A DNA stretch of 64,000 nt, taken from assembly GCF_000471905.2 (NCBI RefSeq), contig NW_006499912.1, positions 1,840,546 through 1,904,545 of the forward strand, read 5' to 3'. A model generated the notes under the pieces. It was given only the letters and a program-made list of their open reading frames with translations, did no database searches and was not told the origin of the DNA. This DNA comes from Amborella trichopoda (taxonomy: Eukaryota; Streptophyta; Magnoliopsida; Amborellales; Amborellaceae). The translations under genes and the position numbers were made by a program. Below, one piece after another: positions 10,450 through 23,140 of the stretch (its first letter is position 1; the number at the start of each line of letters is the position of its first letter).

Positions 10450-12559
10450 AGAAAGAAAGACCTATGTGATCTTTTACTGGGGAATAATATTTTTTTTTTT
10501 ATATCACCTTTTTTGTTTTGGTAAAAATCACTTATAGGTGGTCTTTTTACAACATCATGTACTTGAAAATAAAATCAACTTGGCAATAAAACCAAGATAT
10601 TAAACTTTGATGCCATTGAAATAACTATCCACTATGCTTGAGAATAAAAAATAAGATTGCAAGAAATAAAAGAGAAGAGTGCCGAAGATTACCTCAAGCG
10701 AGCTTATTACACCCCACACCGAGTCACCATCCGATGGCTCGGGATCGACGATCTTGCTTCAATCTCAAACCGAGAAAGCAAGTTTAGGCCAAGCAACACC
10801 AAATGAACATGAACCCCTTTGATCACAAACTCAAGCCCTCAGTGAATTCTCTTAGCAACCTAGTTTGAGAGAGATATATTATTTTGTTGCTAAGCCTAAA
10901 ACCCTTAGCCATAAATCTATAGTTGAGAGATGGGAGAAAGAAGAACTCCATAGCTTAAACCCTTAGCCCATTTTCACAATGTGGGAGAGAGAGAGATCAA
11001 ATATGAGAGAGAAACTTTCTTAAGAGAGAGATAATCTTTTTTTTTAAGAGAGAGAGATATAAAGATAAGGTGTAGAGATTTTAGGGTAGAGACAATCCCT
11101 TTTTTATAGGCTTGAACAATATTAAGGTTTCTTAAGGTTTTATTTGGCTTGCCTCTTCTTGTGAGATTGAACATGGACCGTCGATCAAGGGTGACGTGTG
11201 GGGTGAGAGATTAAAGTCATCCATTCTATAGATAGGTCATCAACATTATGGAAGATGCATGAACCCTTGTCCCCCGTGAACCCTTGTCCCCCTTTCCTAA
11301 ATCATTTTCTCATTAATAGAAAATAAGCTAATTTAATTTTAATTAAATATTGTGTATTCCATAAAAAATAACACAGATCTACACATATTTTCCATAAAAT
11401 CTATCAAATATATATCAAGTCAATATCTACTTCCATATTAAGTCAATATATGGTTAATACATACTCAATCCATAATTTAACCACATGTCACAATTTAAAG
11501 TTACCAAAACATAAGGTCATATGAACCACAAAACAAAACTTTCCATAAAAAGTAATAAGAGGTGGGGCGTGCCACCCATGGGAGGCACATGTGGCCCACC
11601 TTCTAGAAACATGGTGGGCCCATATGCACAATGGGCATCCATGATTTATTTTTTTATACATTTAAAATTAACAAAATAATTTCTAATGAATATTAAAATA
11701 TTATAAAATCAATATCTTTAATTTTATAAATTCAAAAATTATAAATAAAATATCTAAATATTCATAAAAATTCAAATAATAATTCTAAAATAACCATTAT
11801 CATAAAATAAACATAATTAAATTAATTTGATGGGAAATGGATCCATATAGTTTAGGAATTGAATTAACAATCATGAGGCACTCCACCTTCAACTGTGGAC
11901 TACGGACCACACTTGCTTTATCAGACCGACCCAGAGTTTCCCATGACCCACAATTCAAGCAGGAGCTCATTAGCCAAGGGGTCGCAATCCCAATCATTGA
12001 ATTACAGGTCCTCCTCTAGAGACGAGTCCATGTTACCAAGACCTGATGCGACCACAGTTCTATGGCATATAGGGCGATCTCTCGTACATGCATACGTTTC
12101 ACCCTAAAAGGTGGATTTCTGGCTTTTTCGAACAATCTATCGATATGCATGTTGTGTGATGGCACATGGATGGAATTTTGGTCCCCGTCTATGTCAGCTA
12201 CCATCACACACAAGCGTTACGTAGTCCCTCGGCTCACTCATTCGGGCATGTTCTCCGATCTCATCAAAAACTATCCTATGAACCCTCCTCGGTTTGTTAT
12301 TCATGCCCAAATAATAAGGATTTGTCCCAACCGACAGGCCTAAATCGTCAAGCACAGTCCGGTATCTGCAAACATCGTTTGTATGGTATGGTCCACGAGG
12401 GACCACATTCCCACTGAGTTTATGTTCCACTATATCATTTCCTTTTACAAGCACTCATAAGGCCTTTATGGGACCACATTCCCCCTGAGTTTATGTTCCA
12501 CTATATCATTTCATTTTACAAGCACTCATAAGGCCTTTATAGGCCACATAAACCCAACA
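10450..12559 (-). repeat. 3' LTR of the inner copia element
   Basis: Left LTR copy, about 300 bp longer than its partner. It matches the right copy from 'tatgtgatct' near its left end to 'ggccacataaaccca' at its right end. It contains a GAGAGA-rich leader-like part at 10,860-11,070. Confidence 0.85.
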
Positions 12560-13177
12560 TCTCTCACTTAGCCTTTGAAGGCTTTACATTTTCTCTTCCT
12601 CACTTTCTCTCATTCCTATCTCCTCTCCCAATTACAATATCTCTCTCAAGCAATTTTCGCTTATTTTCTCTTAATACATTAATCATGGCTTTCACCATCA
12701 ATCCTTTCAGAAAAAGATTTATAGAGCCAATGTATTTTCTCTTTACTGCTAGGATTTCATCCCAAAAGTGGTCGTAGTCTATCTTTCATGTCGCATCGCG
12801 AATCATGGACCTATTGTCGTAGAAGATCATTATGTATCATCATCACATGGGATCGTATGTTCATGGGCTCAAAGGAGTTCTTCAAACAAACTACCCCCTT
12901 TTGTAGTCATACAACCAGCGCCACACATCCGAGTTCCTTGGGTGAACAACATCGTAGTCTATTATTTCAGCTGACATGCCAAGGTGCTCCCACTGGAATA
13001 TTTAGTTTATCTAGATCTCAATCTTTCTCGATCTCACCTCATTCCTGAAGTGATAGACACAGTTTTATATGCTTGGAGCTCTTATGGAATCGTGGCTCTT
13101 TTGACACATATATCACTGTCGTGTTGTCGCAGAAAATCCTTACTGTCTCACAACACACAGAATGAAGGTCAAGTCGA

Positions 13178-13414
13178 TTAAAAAATTATAGTCTCCTTGG
13201 CCACCAAACAGCATGCCACGTACTTTGTCTCCATAGTGGACAATTCCACCACATCTTGTTTATTTGATTTCCAAGAAACTCTGTCTCCTCCAAGCATGAG
13301 CACATATTCAGATGTAGAGTTCGCATCATCTAGATTCGTAAGATAACTTACACCTGTATATCTGAATATCCAAGCAGCTAAAAGAAATGAATGACTGTAT
13401 TTGATTCTACTCAA
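13178..13414 (-). pseudogene. RNase H remnant of copia pol
   Basis: A minus-strand frame encodes residues typical of the copia RNase H region (a D-D-x-x-STS-E-YV block, then SWKSNKQ and ELST). It is the only recognisable piece of polyprotein in the inner element and is a fossil. Confidence 0.75.
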
Positions 13415-16386
13415 TTATTGCACATATAACATATATATTCTCAACATTCTTATGCCTATATCATGAGGTAGCATTGCAAGTTTCATATAATATGTAACTT
13501 AATACATGTTAGTTTCACAATATGCAAAAACTTCATGAACCACAAAGGTTCAACCATACTAGTTGCCTTGGTAGTAAATCCATACAAACCAAGTTATCTA
13601 ATCAATACAACATGTGTCAAGGAAGCCTAGCAAGTGGACCTTTCTACAACATTCTCGATGGTTCAACGTCTTAGGTAATCAAATATTTTAAATAACTAGA
13701 AACTTAGATCAAGGCACATGGGTATTTCAAAACTAGTGCATGCCAGTTTTTTTTTTTTTTTATAAATACTGTCAAGACACAATGTTTTTCTCTTTAATAA
13801 AAAATATTAACTTGGTATATATATATGAATTCACAAACAATAGTTAGTATAACAGTTTAAAATGATTTTTTCATAAAGATTTAGTGGACCTTGCAAGACT
13901 ATATGGTTTTTTAGAACCACATTCATAGAGTTAGGTTTTTCTCAAATCATCCATTTTAATTTTAAAATACATGCTTAGCCTTCATAAATCATTTTACCAC
14001 ATTCACCTTTAATTTCCTATCAAGTCAAAATTATGGCCATAAAACAAATCATAAATACCATCTTATAATTTTATCCAAAATAAAGCATGACTAAATAATG
14101 GTTATTAAAGCCTTAACAAAATCCTTCCTTTTTGGCAAATATGGAGATTTTATCAAGAGATTATCATCACATGTAATACATCATATTATAGACATTATTG
14201 GGAGGATGGTCACTAAGACTGAGTTCCATCAGAACATTCCCTTCATACTTACATATTTGAATGAGCCACACCCATCTCTCGTGTTTCATACTTAGGCTTA
14301 AAGCCCTCGATCAAACCGCATCTCCATGTATATTACCTTAAGTAGTTCATACTCAAGGACAAGGAGGTACAAAAAAATACAAGGTCTTCAAAACTGTCTC
14401 TTTCAAATTTGTTAGTGCCTATCACCTAATGTCCATACACACACTCCATATATATTCTTATAAAATAATTGGCCAAAATATAACCAAAGCATATAAAATA
14501 AAAGTTATTGCATCATCTTTCCCTATATGAACTTACTATGTAATGTGGGATAGATTTCATACCTCAAAACCATATAGTGTGGTACCGGGGCTTTCTTGAT
14601 TCATTGTTTTTACTTGTTTGACAAGCTTTTGTGATCTTAGAAGAGCACGCAACTTATGGAGAACATATTGGTCATCAATTTCACATGTCACGAAGTGTCC
14701 ATCTCTTCGACACTGGGATTCTCTCTATCTCACACCATAAAAAAAAAAAAAATCTTCTTCATCTCATCATTTCAAATATCACAATTTCGATTCTCCCACT
14801 GATCTTTAGCATTTCTATGCTATCACCAAGTCTCTCTATATATCCCTTCATTTCGAAGAAACCAAGACCCTTTTATAGGTATTGTGTTTCTTTTTTTTTC
14901 TACTATTCCCATCAAATACTCTTCACATAGAGTATCATATCTTGCCAACTCTGTACTACCTCTCTCTGAAGTTTTATTATAATAAGCCATACTCATAAAA
15001 CACTATAAAACTTTTTAAATGAGCCTTAAAAAGGTCTTCATTATGAGGAATCCAAAGATATGCCTTAACATACCACATCTTCTGTAGAATTGAACATGAG
15101 TATCTCATGATAAAAATAGGTATCTCTCAACTCATAAAGAGTTTATCTCTGAATCTTTTTTAGCACTTAAATAAACTAAAAAGCATAAAATAGTGATCAG
15201 TTCCATCCATAAATTATGCCATTTAATGAGTCTTCATCTTAGTGACTTTTTCGTACAATGCTATTTTCTCAGCAGAAAATTAGGTTGAGGACATCTCAAT
15301 ACAAAATTTGTTTATTTCAATCCTCAAAGAATTTTGTCTTGAAATATTTTTTTGAAAATTATACTCAAAACCAAATCACAACATCATGGTGTGAATCCCA
15401 AATAATATTTTTCTTGAGAGAAATAAATAAATGACATTTCCGTCACAAAAATAAATCACACTACAGAATTCTAGGGTGATCATTATCTAGTAAAATTCAT
15501 ATTTTCTCTCTACACTAATGGAGTTTCCCTTTCAAACCAAATTTGCTTGAAATTAGACACATAACGATAACACATATAATTCCACAAGCCTCATATGACT
15601 CTGTTAAGTAAGCTTGATAAATATAGTTATCATGTCTCAATGGAGAACATACCAAATTACAAAAAATTTAGGATGACATTTTTTTAATCCAAAATTTGTA
15701 TTCCTCTCTTCTCGTAGATATTTCTCTTTCAAATAAATTTTATTAGAAAATAGACTTAGAATGGAAGTCTAAAAATTTAGTGTGGACCATAAAACATTCT
15801 GTTATGCATAACAATATAATCATGACTTCCAAGTCATAGAAAAAGTTTTTGTTGTAGAAAACAACACTTGCGCATCCTTCAATAAATTGATCATATCTTG
15901 CAAACCACAAAGACTTTCTTGATGAAACTTCTTAACCTTGAAAGTAGACTCAATTTTATGAGTCACAATGAAATTTCAGCCAAAAATAAAATCATATGAT
16001 TAGTGGGAAATATCATGGAACTCAATAGACAGTTTCAAGATTTTGTAAGGTCAAAACTAACACCCTTCATGTTGAGTCCATAACTCTAAATTCCCTTAGG
16101 ATCTCCTACCAAAATTTTGTAGGTAGATCCTACTCTTAAACACACACAATATCACAGAAGTATATAATAGAAAAATATATCATTATGTTTTTCATATCAC
16201 TGATCCAATGTAAACTAGAATACCCATTATGCAGAGTGCTTTTATCGGTGTTTGAATATTTCAATAATTCTTTAACCGATGTGTATTACTTAGCCACAAA
16301 GGTCATTAGCTTTCTTATTTCTCATTCTCAAACTTGATCTAAACTCAATAAAGATAAAAGAAAACTAATAGCATCAAGTATCAGTA

Positions 16387-16398
16387 GCTCTGATACCA
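16387..16398 (-). other. primer binding site (tRNA-Met type)
   Basis: Minus-strand TGGTATCAGAGC lies one base inside the 5' LTR boundary at 16,400. This is the standard initiator tRNA-Met complement of plant copia elements, and it fixes the orientation and the LTR edge. Confidence 0.9.
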
Positions 16399-16399
16399 A

Positions 16400-18204
16400 T
16401 GAAAAAAAGAGTTATGTGATCTCTTACCGAGTCATCACCATCCGATGACGTGGGATCGACGATCTTGCTTCAATCTCAAACTGGAAAAGCAAGTTTAGGC
16501 CAAGCCACACCAATTGAACATGAACCCCTTTGATCACAAACTCAAACCCTAAGTGAATTCCTTTAGCAGCCTAGTTTGAGAGAGATGTATTCTCTTTTTG
16601 CTAACCCTAAAACCCTTAGCCATAAATCTATAGTTGAGAGATGGGAGAGTGAAGAACTCTATAGCCTAAACCCTTAGCCCATTTTCATAATGTGGGAGAG
16701 AGAAAAATCAAATATGAGAGAGAAACTTTCTTAAGAGAGAGAGAATCATTTTTTTAAGAGAGAGAGATAGAAAGAAAAGGTGTGGAGATTTTAAGTAAAG
16801 ACAATCCATTTTTTATAGGCTTGAACAATATTAAGGTTTCTTACGGTTTTCCTTGGTTTGCCTCTTCTTGTGAGATTGAACATGGACCGTCGATCAAATG
16901 TGACTTGTAAGGTGAGAGATCTGAGTTATCCATTCCATAAATGGGACATCAACATTATGGAATGTGCATGAACCCTTATTCTCATTTCCTAAACTATTTT
17001 CCCATAAATAGAAAATAAGTTCAATTAATTTTAATTAAATATTGTGCATTCCATAAAATAACACATCTCTATATATATTTTTCATAAAATCTATCAAAGA
17101 TATATCAAGTCAATATCGACTTCCATATTAAGTCAATATATGGTCAATACATACTCAATCCATAATTTTAACCACATGTCACAATTTAAAATTACCAAAA
17201 CATAAGGTCACTTGCACCACAAAACAAAACTTTCTATAAAAGTAGTAAGAGGTGAGGTGTGCCACCCATGGGAGGCACATGTGGGCCTCACCTTCTAGAA
17301 ACATATTGGGTCCATGTACACAATAGGCCCCCATGATTTTTTTTTATGCATTTAAAATTAACAAAATAATTTTTAGTGGGTATTAAAATATTGTAAAATC
17401 AATATCTTTAATTTTATAAATCCAAAAAATATAAATAAAATATCCAAATGTTCATAAAAATTCAAATAATAATTATAAAATAATCATTATCATAAAACAA
17501 ACTCAATTAAATTAATTTGATGGAAAATGGATCCATATAGTTTAGGAACTGAATCAACAATCATGGGGCACTCCACCTTCAACTGTGGACTACGGACCAC
17601 ACTTGCTTTATCAGACCGATCCAGAGTTTCCCATGACCCACAGTCCAAGCAGGGGCTTATTAGTGGGTAACCAAAATCTGCCCGATGAGCCAAGGCGTCG
17701 CAATCGCAATCTGTGAATTATAGGTTCTCCTCTAGAGACGAGTCAAGGTCACCAAGACCTGATGCGACCACAGCTCTATGGTGCATAGGGGGATCTCTCG
17801 CATATGCATACGTTTCACTCTAAAAGGTGGATTTTTGGCCTTCCCAAACGATCTATCGATATCCATGTTGTGTGATGGCACATGGATGAGGTTTTAGCCC
17901 CCATCTCCATAGGCTACCATCGCACACAAGGGTCACACAATCCCTCGGCTCACTCATCTGGACATGTTCTCCGATCTCATCAAGGGCTAACCCATGGACC
18001 CTCCTTGGCTTATTCTTCATGCCCAGGTAACATAGGTTTTTTGCAACCGACTGGCCTAGATCGTCACGTACAATCTGGTATCTGTAAACATCGTTTGTAT
18101 GGTATGGTCCACGAGGGACCACGCTTCCACTGAGTTCATATTCCACTATATCATTTCATTTTACAAGCACTCATAAGACCTTTAAAGGCCACATAAACCG
18201 AATA
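16400..18204 (-). repeat. 5' LTR of the inner copia element
   Basis: Right LTR copy, ~1.8 kb. It carries the same 'agtttcccatgacccacag' and 'ctctagagacgagtc' blocks as the left copy, and a related block recurs at 37.7-38.1 kb in opposite orientation. Confidence 0.85.
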
Positions 18205-18560
18205 TGCCTCACGCTAATGAGATTTTACATATACCATGCCGATGTGATCATACACCACACTTAGATTTTCTAACATCAACAACCTTATATATGGTATTGC
18301 CTCATGCTACTTGTATGGGATTTCACATATATCATGCCAATTTGATTATACACTACACTCAGATTTCTTGGCCTCAACAGCTTTGTATGTAGCATTGCCT
18401 CATTCTACTTGCATGAGATTTCACGTATACCCTGCCAATCTGGTCAAACACCACACTTGGATTTCTTGGCCTCAATAGTTTTGTATATGGCATCGTCTCA
18501 TGCTGCCTGCATGGGATTTCTCACATACCTTACCAATTATTCACCAACACATTGGATTTT
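18205..18560. repeat. ~90-bp tandem repeats, right part
   Basis: Four diverged units ('tatggtattgcctcatgcta', 'cttgtatgggatttcacata', 'tacaccacacttagatttt') continue the array at 10,150-10,440 after the copia insertion. Confidence 0.7.
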
Positions 18561-19954
18561 GTCTACATCTATCTTTTAGCCAAGAGAAAAAGGACCATTA
18601 CTTCTGCTTGTTTCTTAAATATGTCATCCACCATTGGTCTTTAAGTCCAAAGCTCATATTCAAATCATAGGTCAAAATAATAAGAACAACAATAATTTGA
18701 CAGAGCTTTAGGTGGTGGAGGTTCGAGTCCTCTTCAAGGCATTAAGAATGCTCATTGAATGAGCAATTCAATAACGTTCTTAATGTGTATTGATCATCAT
18801 CGATATAACAAATTCAATTCTAATTTGGTAAATGATGATTTACTTCTACTATCCAATGAATAGCTATCAACAATATACTAATTCAATTTAACATTATACA
18901 ACATTAAATATGTTAATGTCATGTGGATATACACATAGCAATATAAGGTGCCAATGATTGCTACATCTTAATTTAAAATAATAGCATTAGAAGGTGCCAA
19001 TGATTACTTTATCTCAATGAAAAGTAATAGCTTAGCATCACATCTTCGAGGGTAGAAATTTAATTTTCTAAATAAAAGGAAGAATAGTAAGCAAAATAAA
19101 TAAAAATAAATCACAAATCGATTAAAAATAATAAACAATATTATCAATCCAAACAAAATATTCGTACACATGGCCAATAAGCTTATATTTTCCAAATATG
19201 TTGTAATGCATAATCTTGTAAAAAAAATGAGGGACGTAAAAGAATATTATCACAAATATAAATATTTTGTTGAACTTGGAATATTCATAAGCATTTATCA
19301 CCATGAAATATTTCAAATCAAGTATTTCTTTACCTAAATAGTTGTCTTGTCGTAATATGTATAATTGCTAGAGGGTTATGTTAGAAGTAGAAAAGTAAAT
19401 AGCGAACACCAAATTTCTCTTCTGTATATGGGCAATGAGAGAGTGCATCTCTCTTTCCTCTCCATATGTTTTCATACAAATGGTTAGATGAATGGATATT
19501 GAGATTTGCCTGAGAGTGAGCAAACCACCTTTTGTGCATCACAAGGTTTACCAAAAATATAAAATAATGTTTTACATTATTACGATCAACGCAACTTTTC
19601 AATGATGTTCATGGGTATAGACATGGGGATGTTGGTGTTCATGTGGTTCATGGCCCATGGTCTAAATGAATGCATCTATGTTCATTGAAGAGATAGACTT
19701 ACTTATCTTTAGGTAGAGAGAGAAAGATTTACGTTTTGAAATAGGACCACATATTGATTTATATTGGTTTCATGCTATTAAGATAAAATAGAATGTAATC
19801 AAATTTTTAATTTAAGGCAATAAAAAATTTACTATAAAATATTTGTAATTGAAATATTTCAAATACTTTTCATATTCAAAGTGCATTGATTTCATGCTAT
19901 TTAGATAAAATAGATTATGTACAAATTTCTAATTTAAGGCAATAAAGAATTTAC
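18561..19954. other. interior of the outer LTR element, no coding seen
   Basis: AT-rich. A ~115-bp imperfect duplication is visible at ~19,755-19,975 ('tcatgctattaagataaaat', 'taatttaaggcaataaa'). A tRNA B-box-like phrase lies near 18,720, but no tRNA can be folded around it. No gag or pol similarity was recognised. Confidence 0.5.
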
Positions 19955-20622
19955 CAAAAAATAAATAAATCTAAATGGAACTTACTCGGATCTATCTTTA
20001 AATCTCACGATGAACTTAAGGTTTCATACCAATCCTATAAACCAAGCCATATGGTGACATGCAATATTGAGAGTCATCTTTGGTAAATCTCATTCACCTT
20101 CAATCTCTCTTTCTCTATCATTTTCTCTGTCTTCTCTAAAGGGGTTAACCTCTTTTTGTAGAGAACATGTTCATTTTGTAACTCTCAAATTCATAGTCTA
20201 TAGAAGTTGATATCTAAGTGTAATTCATGTCTTAATGCATTTAAGTGCAGCTGATTAGGATTAACAAGTTGTCACCTAACTGTTAATCGTATGTAATGAA
20301 CTAAACCTGTTATTAGTCCTCTAATGACTCATATAATAGGATGTCATCTAAGCATTTTTCCAATTTGATAAAAGATATTTATAAATTAAATAAATTTTGA
20401 ATATCTAGAATATAAAAACAAATTTTTACAAAGAATCCAAACATACCACTGGGTTTTTCCGCTAGTGCAACATCCTATTAAAGCTTAAAAATGGATCCAA
20501 ATATATGGTATTACCTCATTTTAACCACATGAGATTTCACATATTCTTCAATATGGCTTTTGTATCATTATTGAAAAACAAATTTCCGAGAAAAAAAGAC
20601 ATGATAGGCCACATTACCAACA
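19955..20622 (-). repeat. 5' LTR of the outer element
   Basis: Right member of the ~0.7 kb pair. The minus-strand start is TGTTGGTAATG at 20,622. The inner boundary is approximate. Confidence 0.6.
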
Positions 20623-20833
20623 TATTAAACATGCGACTTTTTTTCTTTTTTTTTTTATGAGGTTAATCCATAGGTTTAAGAGGTTACCCAGAAGTCTTTA
20701 AAGATACTCTAGCTTAGCTTGTAAACAAGAGAGAGTATATTAACACTCTGCTCCCTGAGCATAACATCATTTCACCTTTCCAAATAGTCAATCCCTTTCT
20801 CACTTGAGAAGTGTATACACCATTTTAAATATG

Positions 20834-21206
20834 AAAAATTTTTATATAAGCTTGTAACTTTAAAATTTTATATAAATCCATTACAAAATATTGTTTTGAT
20901 GTCGGAAAACCGTCTAATTGATCAACTCGACGTCAAAATGTAAGACATCAAAAAAATAAAAATAAAAATTTGAGTGCTAAAAATAGTATATCTCGTAATG
21001 CATTATCTGGACCGTCTATTTTCAAGATTTTCATGTGTTTATCGATCTACTTAATTTAAATTATTTTTAAAGTTCAAGATTTAATAATTAAAGCTGAGAA
21101 TAAATTCTCAAACCATCCTAAAAAAAATTTCATACCAATATTATATTTATAATAAAAATTTGGAGGACGTATTGTTTAATGTTGCAAACTTATACAAACC
21201 ACACCC
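20834..21206 (+). mobile_element. MITE family A, copy 2
   Basis: The left end 'tttatataagcttgtaac' and right end 'gttgcaaacttatacaaacc' with 'acaccc' are inverted. The interior shares 'gcattatctggaccgtct', 'ttcaagattttcatgtgttt' and 'gatcaactcgacgtcaa' with copy 1, in the same order and orientation. Confidence 0.65.
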
Positions 21207-21779
21207 TTTGAATATTCAATCTCTTTTCTCTTGAGAAGTGTATGTATACGTCTTCCCTGGGGAAGAAAAGGTCACAATCGTGGGTGTTTTAATTAAAACA
21301 CCCTTCGTTTTCCCTCTATAGATTTGAACATAAATATATCAGGAAAAAGGGTAAGATGCAATTTATGTTAAAATGAGTGTTGGAAAGAGCGAGTTGGGCC
21401 GACTAATCGGTTATGGCCCGAGCCAATTAGTTGGACCGACTGCGACTTAGAGAACTGATTAGTGCCAAGGTTTATGCTAAAAAAAAAATGGGGTTAAAAA
21501 ATCTCAAAAATTATAAGAAAATCATAAAAAATGTTTAAATTTTTATGTATTGCTTTTTTATATTGTTACATAAAATAAGAGAAGCAAAAAAATATTATAG
21601 GCATAATTGAGTCCGGACAAAAAAATTTAGGCACCTGAAGCAATACTCTTTCGTTGAACTTTGAAATTTTTTATACTAAAAAGCTAACTTGAGAATAAAA
21701 CCAGTTTTATAAATTATTAATTTCATATCACACTTTAGTAATTTGAGAATAAAAGTAGACTTATACCTTTTTTTATTAT
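21207..21779. other. intergenic, nothing firm
   Basis: AT-rich, with one GC-richer patch at 21,385-21,470 (gggccgactaatcggttatggcccg) that resembles a MITE end. No boundaries could be set. Confidence 0.4.
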
Positions 21780-22175
21780 AACATTTAATTTGAGAGGAAA
21801 AGATAAAGAGAAACCAAGAGAAAGAGGGAGAGATACCGAGAGAGGGAAGCAAAGTAGGAGAGAGAGGATAGGGGAACCGAGAGAGAGAGATAGATAGATG
21901 TTGGGGTAGGCCCCTGCCCCAATTGAGAGAGAGAGGTGTTGGGGCAGACCCATGCCCCAACAGAGAGGGAGAGAGAGGCCCTGCCCAAAGAGAGAGGTTG
22001 GGGCAGCCCTTGCCCCTGCCCCAATTGAGAGAGAGAGAATGTAGCCCTAGTCAAATAGAGAGAGAGAGAATATAGCCCCAATCAGATAGAGAGAGAAAGG
22101 GGGGAAGGGGGGTCGGGGCACCTTGCCCCAATCCACATAGAGAGTGAGAGACTCACTGTGTACGAGAGAGAAAGA
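21780..22175. repeat. GAGAG / GGGGCA minisatellite
   Basis: Purine tracts (GAGAGAGAGA) alternate with 'ttggggcaggccc' and 'gccccaa' phrases at least five times. The open frames on the minus strand (Leu/Ser-rich) are low-complexity by-products of the repeat, not genes. Confidence 0.8.
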
Positions 22176-22674
22176 GAGAGCCGGCCACAGAACTTGAGGG
22201 TCTTATAGACCCCCTATGGCACAAAAATTTCATGCATAATAGAGATTCTCTTCGTATCTTTTCTCAGCAAAATACTCAATAATGGAGCCTAAAACACTTA
22301 AGAAAATAAAATAGAGGACTGTAAAATCCATATTCGCCTTGTAAAAAACTCTTTATGTACTACAACAGTGTAAAAATCTACCAATTTTTTTAATAAATCT
22401 CCAATTAGTATACATATCAGTCAATTAGTGTATAAATTGGCCAATTTTTACACTAAATCAGCCAATTAGTACACTGTAGGAGAATGTCGTAATGCATGGC
22501 CTATGAAATCGGGGCTACTCGGGCTTAGCCAGTGCCCAAGTCCAAGTTAGCCTGCAGATTTTTTAAAAGTCAGCAGACTTTTGAAGGAGTAGTTAAAAAA
22601 GGAGGTAACATGCAATGGATTGAGAAAGAAATAAGTATCTTTTTATAAATAATTTAACATTTACCATCATAAAT

Positions 22675-22984
22675 AGGGGTGGGTGGCTGTTGGATCGGTC
22701 TTTTTTTTTTTTTTTTGACCTTGCTGGTCAGGTCGGACATTATCGGGTCAGGTCACAAATCAACCTAACCCGACCCATCCGAACCCAGCATAAAATATGT
22801 AAAAAATATAAAATATATACTAAATAATATATAAAATAAAATTTTATTTTTAATTTCTAGACCTGGGTCCGGGTCGAAGTCCCTTGGACCTGACCTAATC
22901 CAGGGTCGAGTCCAAGTGGGACCTAGTTAGGCCAATCTGGTTTGGAGTCCGCCCCGTCCCGACCCGACCGGTTTCCACCCTTCT
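22675..22984. mobile_element. GGGTC-rich hAT-type MITE with 8-bp target duplication
   Basis: The left end is 'aggggtgggtggc' and the right end 'ggtttccacccttct', which are imperfect inverted repeats. The flanks TCATAAAT (22,667-22,674 and 22,985-22,992) are identical octamers, the size hAT elements make. The outer thirds are rich in GGGTC/GACCC phrases; the middle is AT-rich. It is 310 bp and non-coding. Similar ends and composition occur at 31.6, 34.3, 48.1, 48.45 and 56.2 kb. Confidence 0.8.
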
Positions 22985-23057
22985 TCATAAATTACTTCCA
23001 AAACATATGTCCATTTGGAATTATATGCTAACTTGCTAAACATCCTTTCTGATGCAG

Positions 23058-23140
23058 GCACGGACTGCCAAAATGTAGAGGCTACTTTCAACATCCCCAA
23101 AGAACTTTTAAAACGTACCTTAAGTGCCTTATCCCAGGAG
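23058..23140 (+). other. possible isolated exon (unidentified gene fragment)
   Basis: An 83-nt segment is bounded by 'ctgatgcag' (branch-like ctaac 24 bp upstream) and 'gtaaat'. It encodes TDCQNVEATFNIPKELLKRT and then LSALSQE, which reads like ordinary protein. A second acceptor-like 'attgtgcag' at ~23,310 is followed by an open stretch containing LEESISPPFVQSNVV. I do not recognise the protein, and no further exons are evident. It may be a decayed or captured gene fragment, or chance. Confidence 0.25.

Larger units (their letters stand above)
10450..18204 (-). mobile_element. inner Ty1/copia element, decayed
   Basis: Long direct repeats at 10,450-12,559 and 16,400-18,204 bracket 3.8 kb. 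On the minus strand the right copy is followed, after one base, by TGGTATCAGAGC (16,398-16,387), an exact match to the usual tRNA-Met primer site. The left copy is preceded by a purine tract ending aagtgagaga and starts TGTTGGG, as copia LTRs do. The only coding trace is an RNase H piece at 13,178-13,414 (VSYLTNLDDANSTSEYV, then ALSTxEAEYVA-like residues), placed correctly just before the 3' LTR. Gag, integrase and RT are not recognisable; the element is broken in many places and must have depended on others. In a 150-bp stretch the LTRs differ at ~6% of sites. At the common plant rate of 1.3e-8 per site per year that is a few million years, and more in slowly evolving trees. I found no clear 5-bp target duplication. 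Confidence 0.85.
9405..20622 (-). mobile_element. outer, older LTR element (non-autonomous looking), split by a copia insertion
   Basis: Direct repeats at ~9,405-10,105 and ~19,955-20,622 share long stretches (for example 'attcaccttcaatctctctt' and 'ggggttaacctctttt') with roughly 12% mismatch in the part I compared, plus indels. On the minus strand the right copy opens TGTTGGTAATGTGGCC, a typical LTR start, and the left copy is preceded by the polypurine tract ctaagtgggag (10,106-10,116). Orientation is therefore minus and the left copy is the 3' LTR. Apart from the inner element (10,450-18,204) the interior is only ~2 kb, with no recognised gag or pol. It looks like an old, coding-poor derivative. 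The primer site was not found. Confidence 0.6.

Noticed and set aside
18710-18750. tRNA or SINE internal promoter (ggttcgagtcc, B-box-like)
   Set aside because: No cloverleaf can be drawn around it and no matching A-box lies at the right distance.
21676-22081. Leu/Ser/Pro-rich membrane-like proteins on the minus strand
   Set aside because: They are translations of the GAGAG/GGGGCA minisatellite in several overlapping frames; low complexity only.
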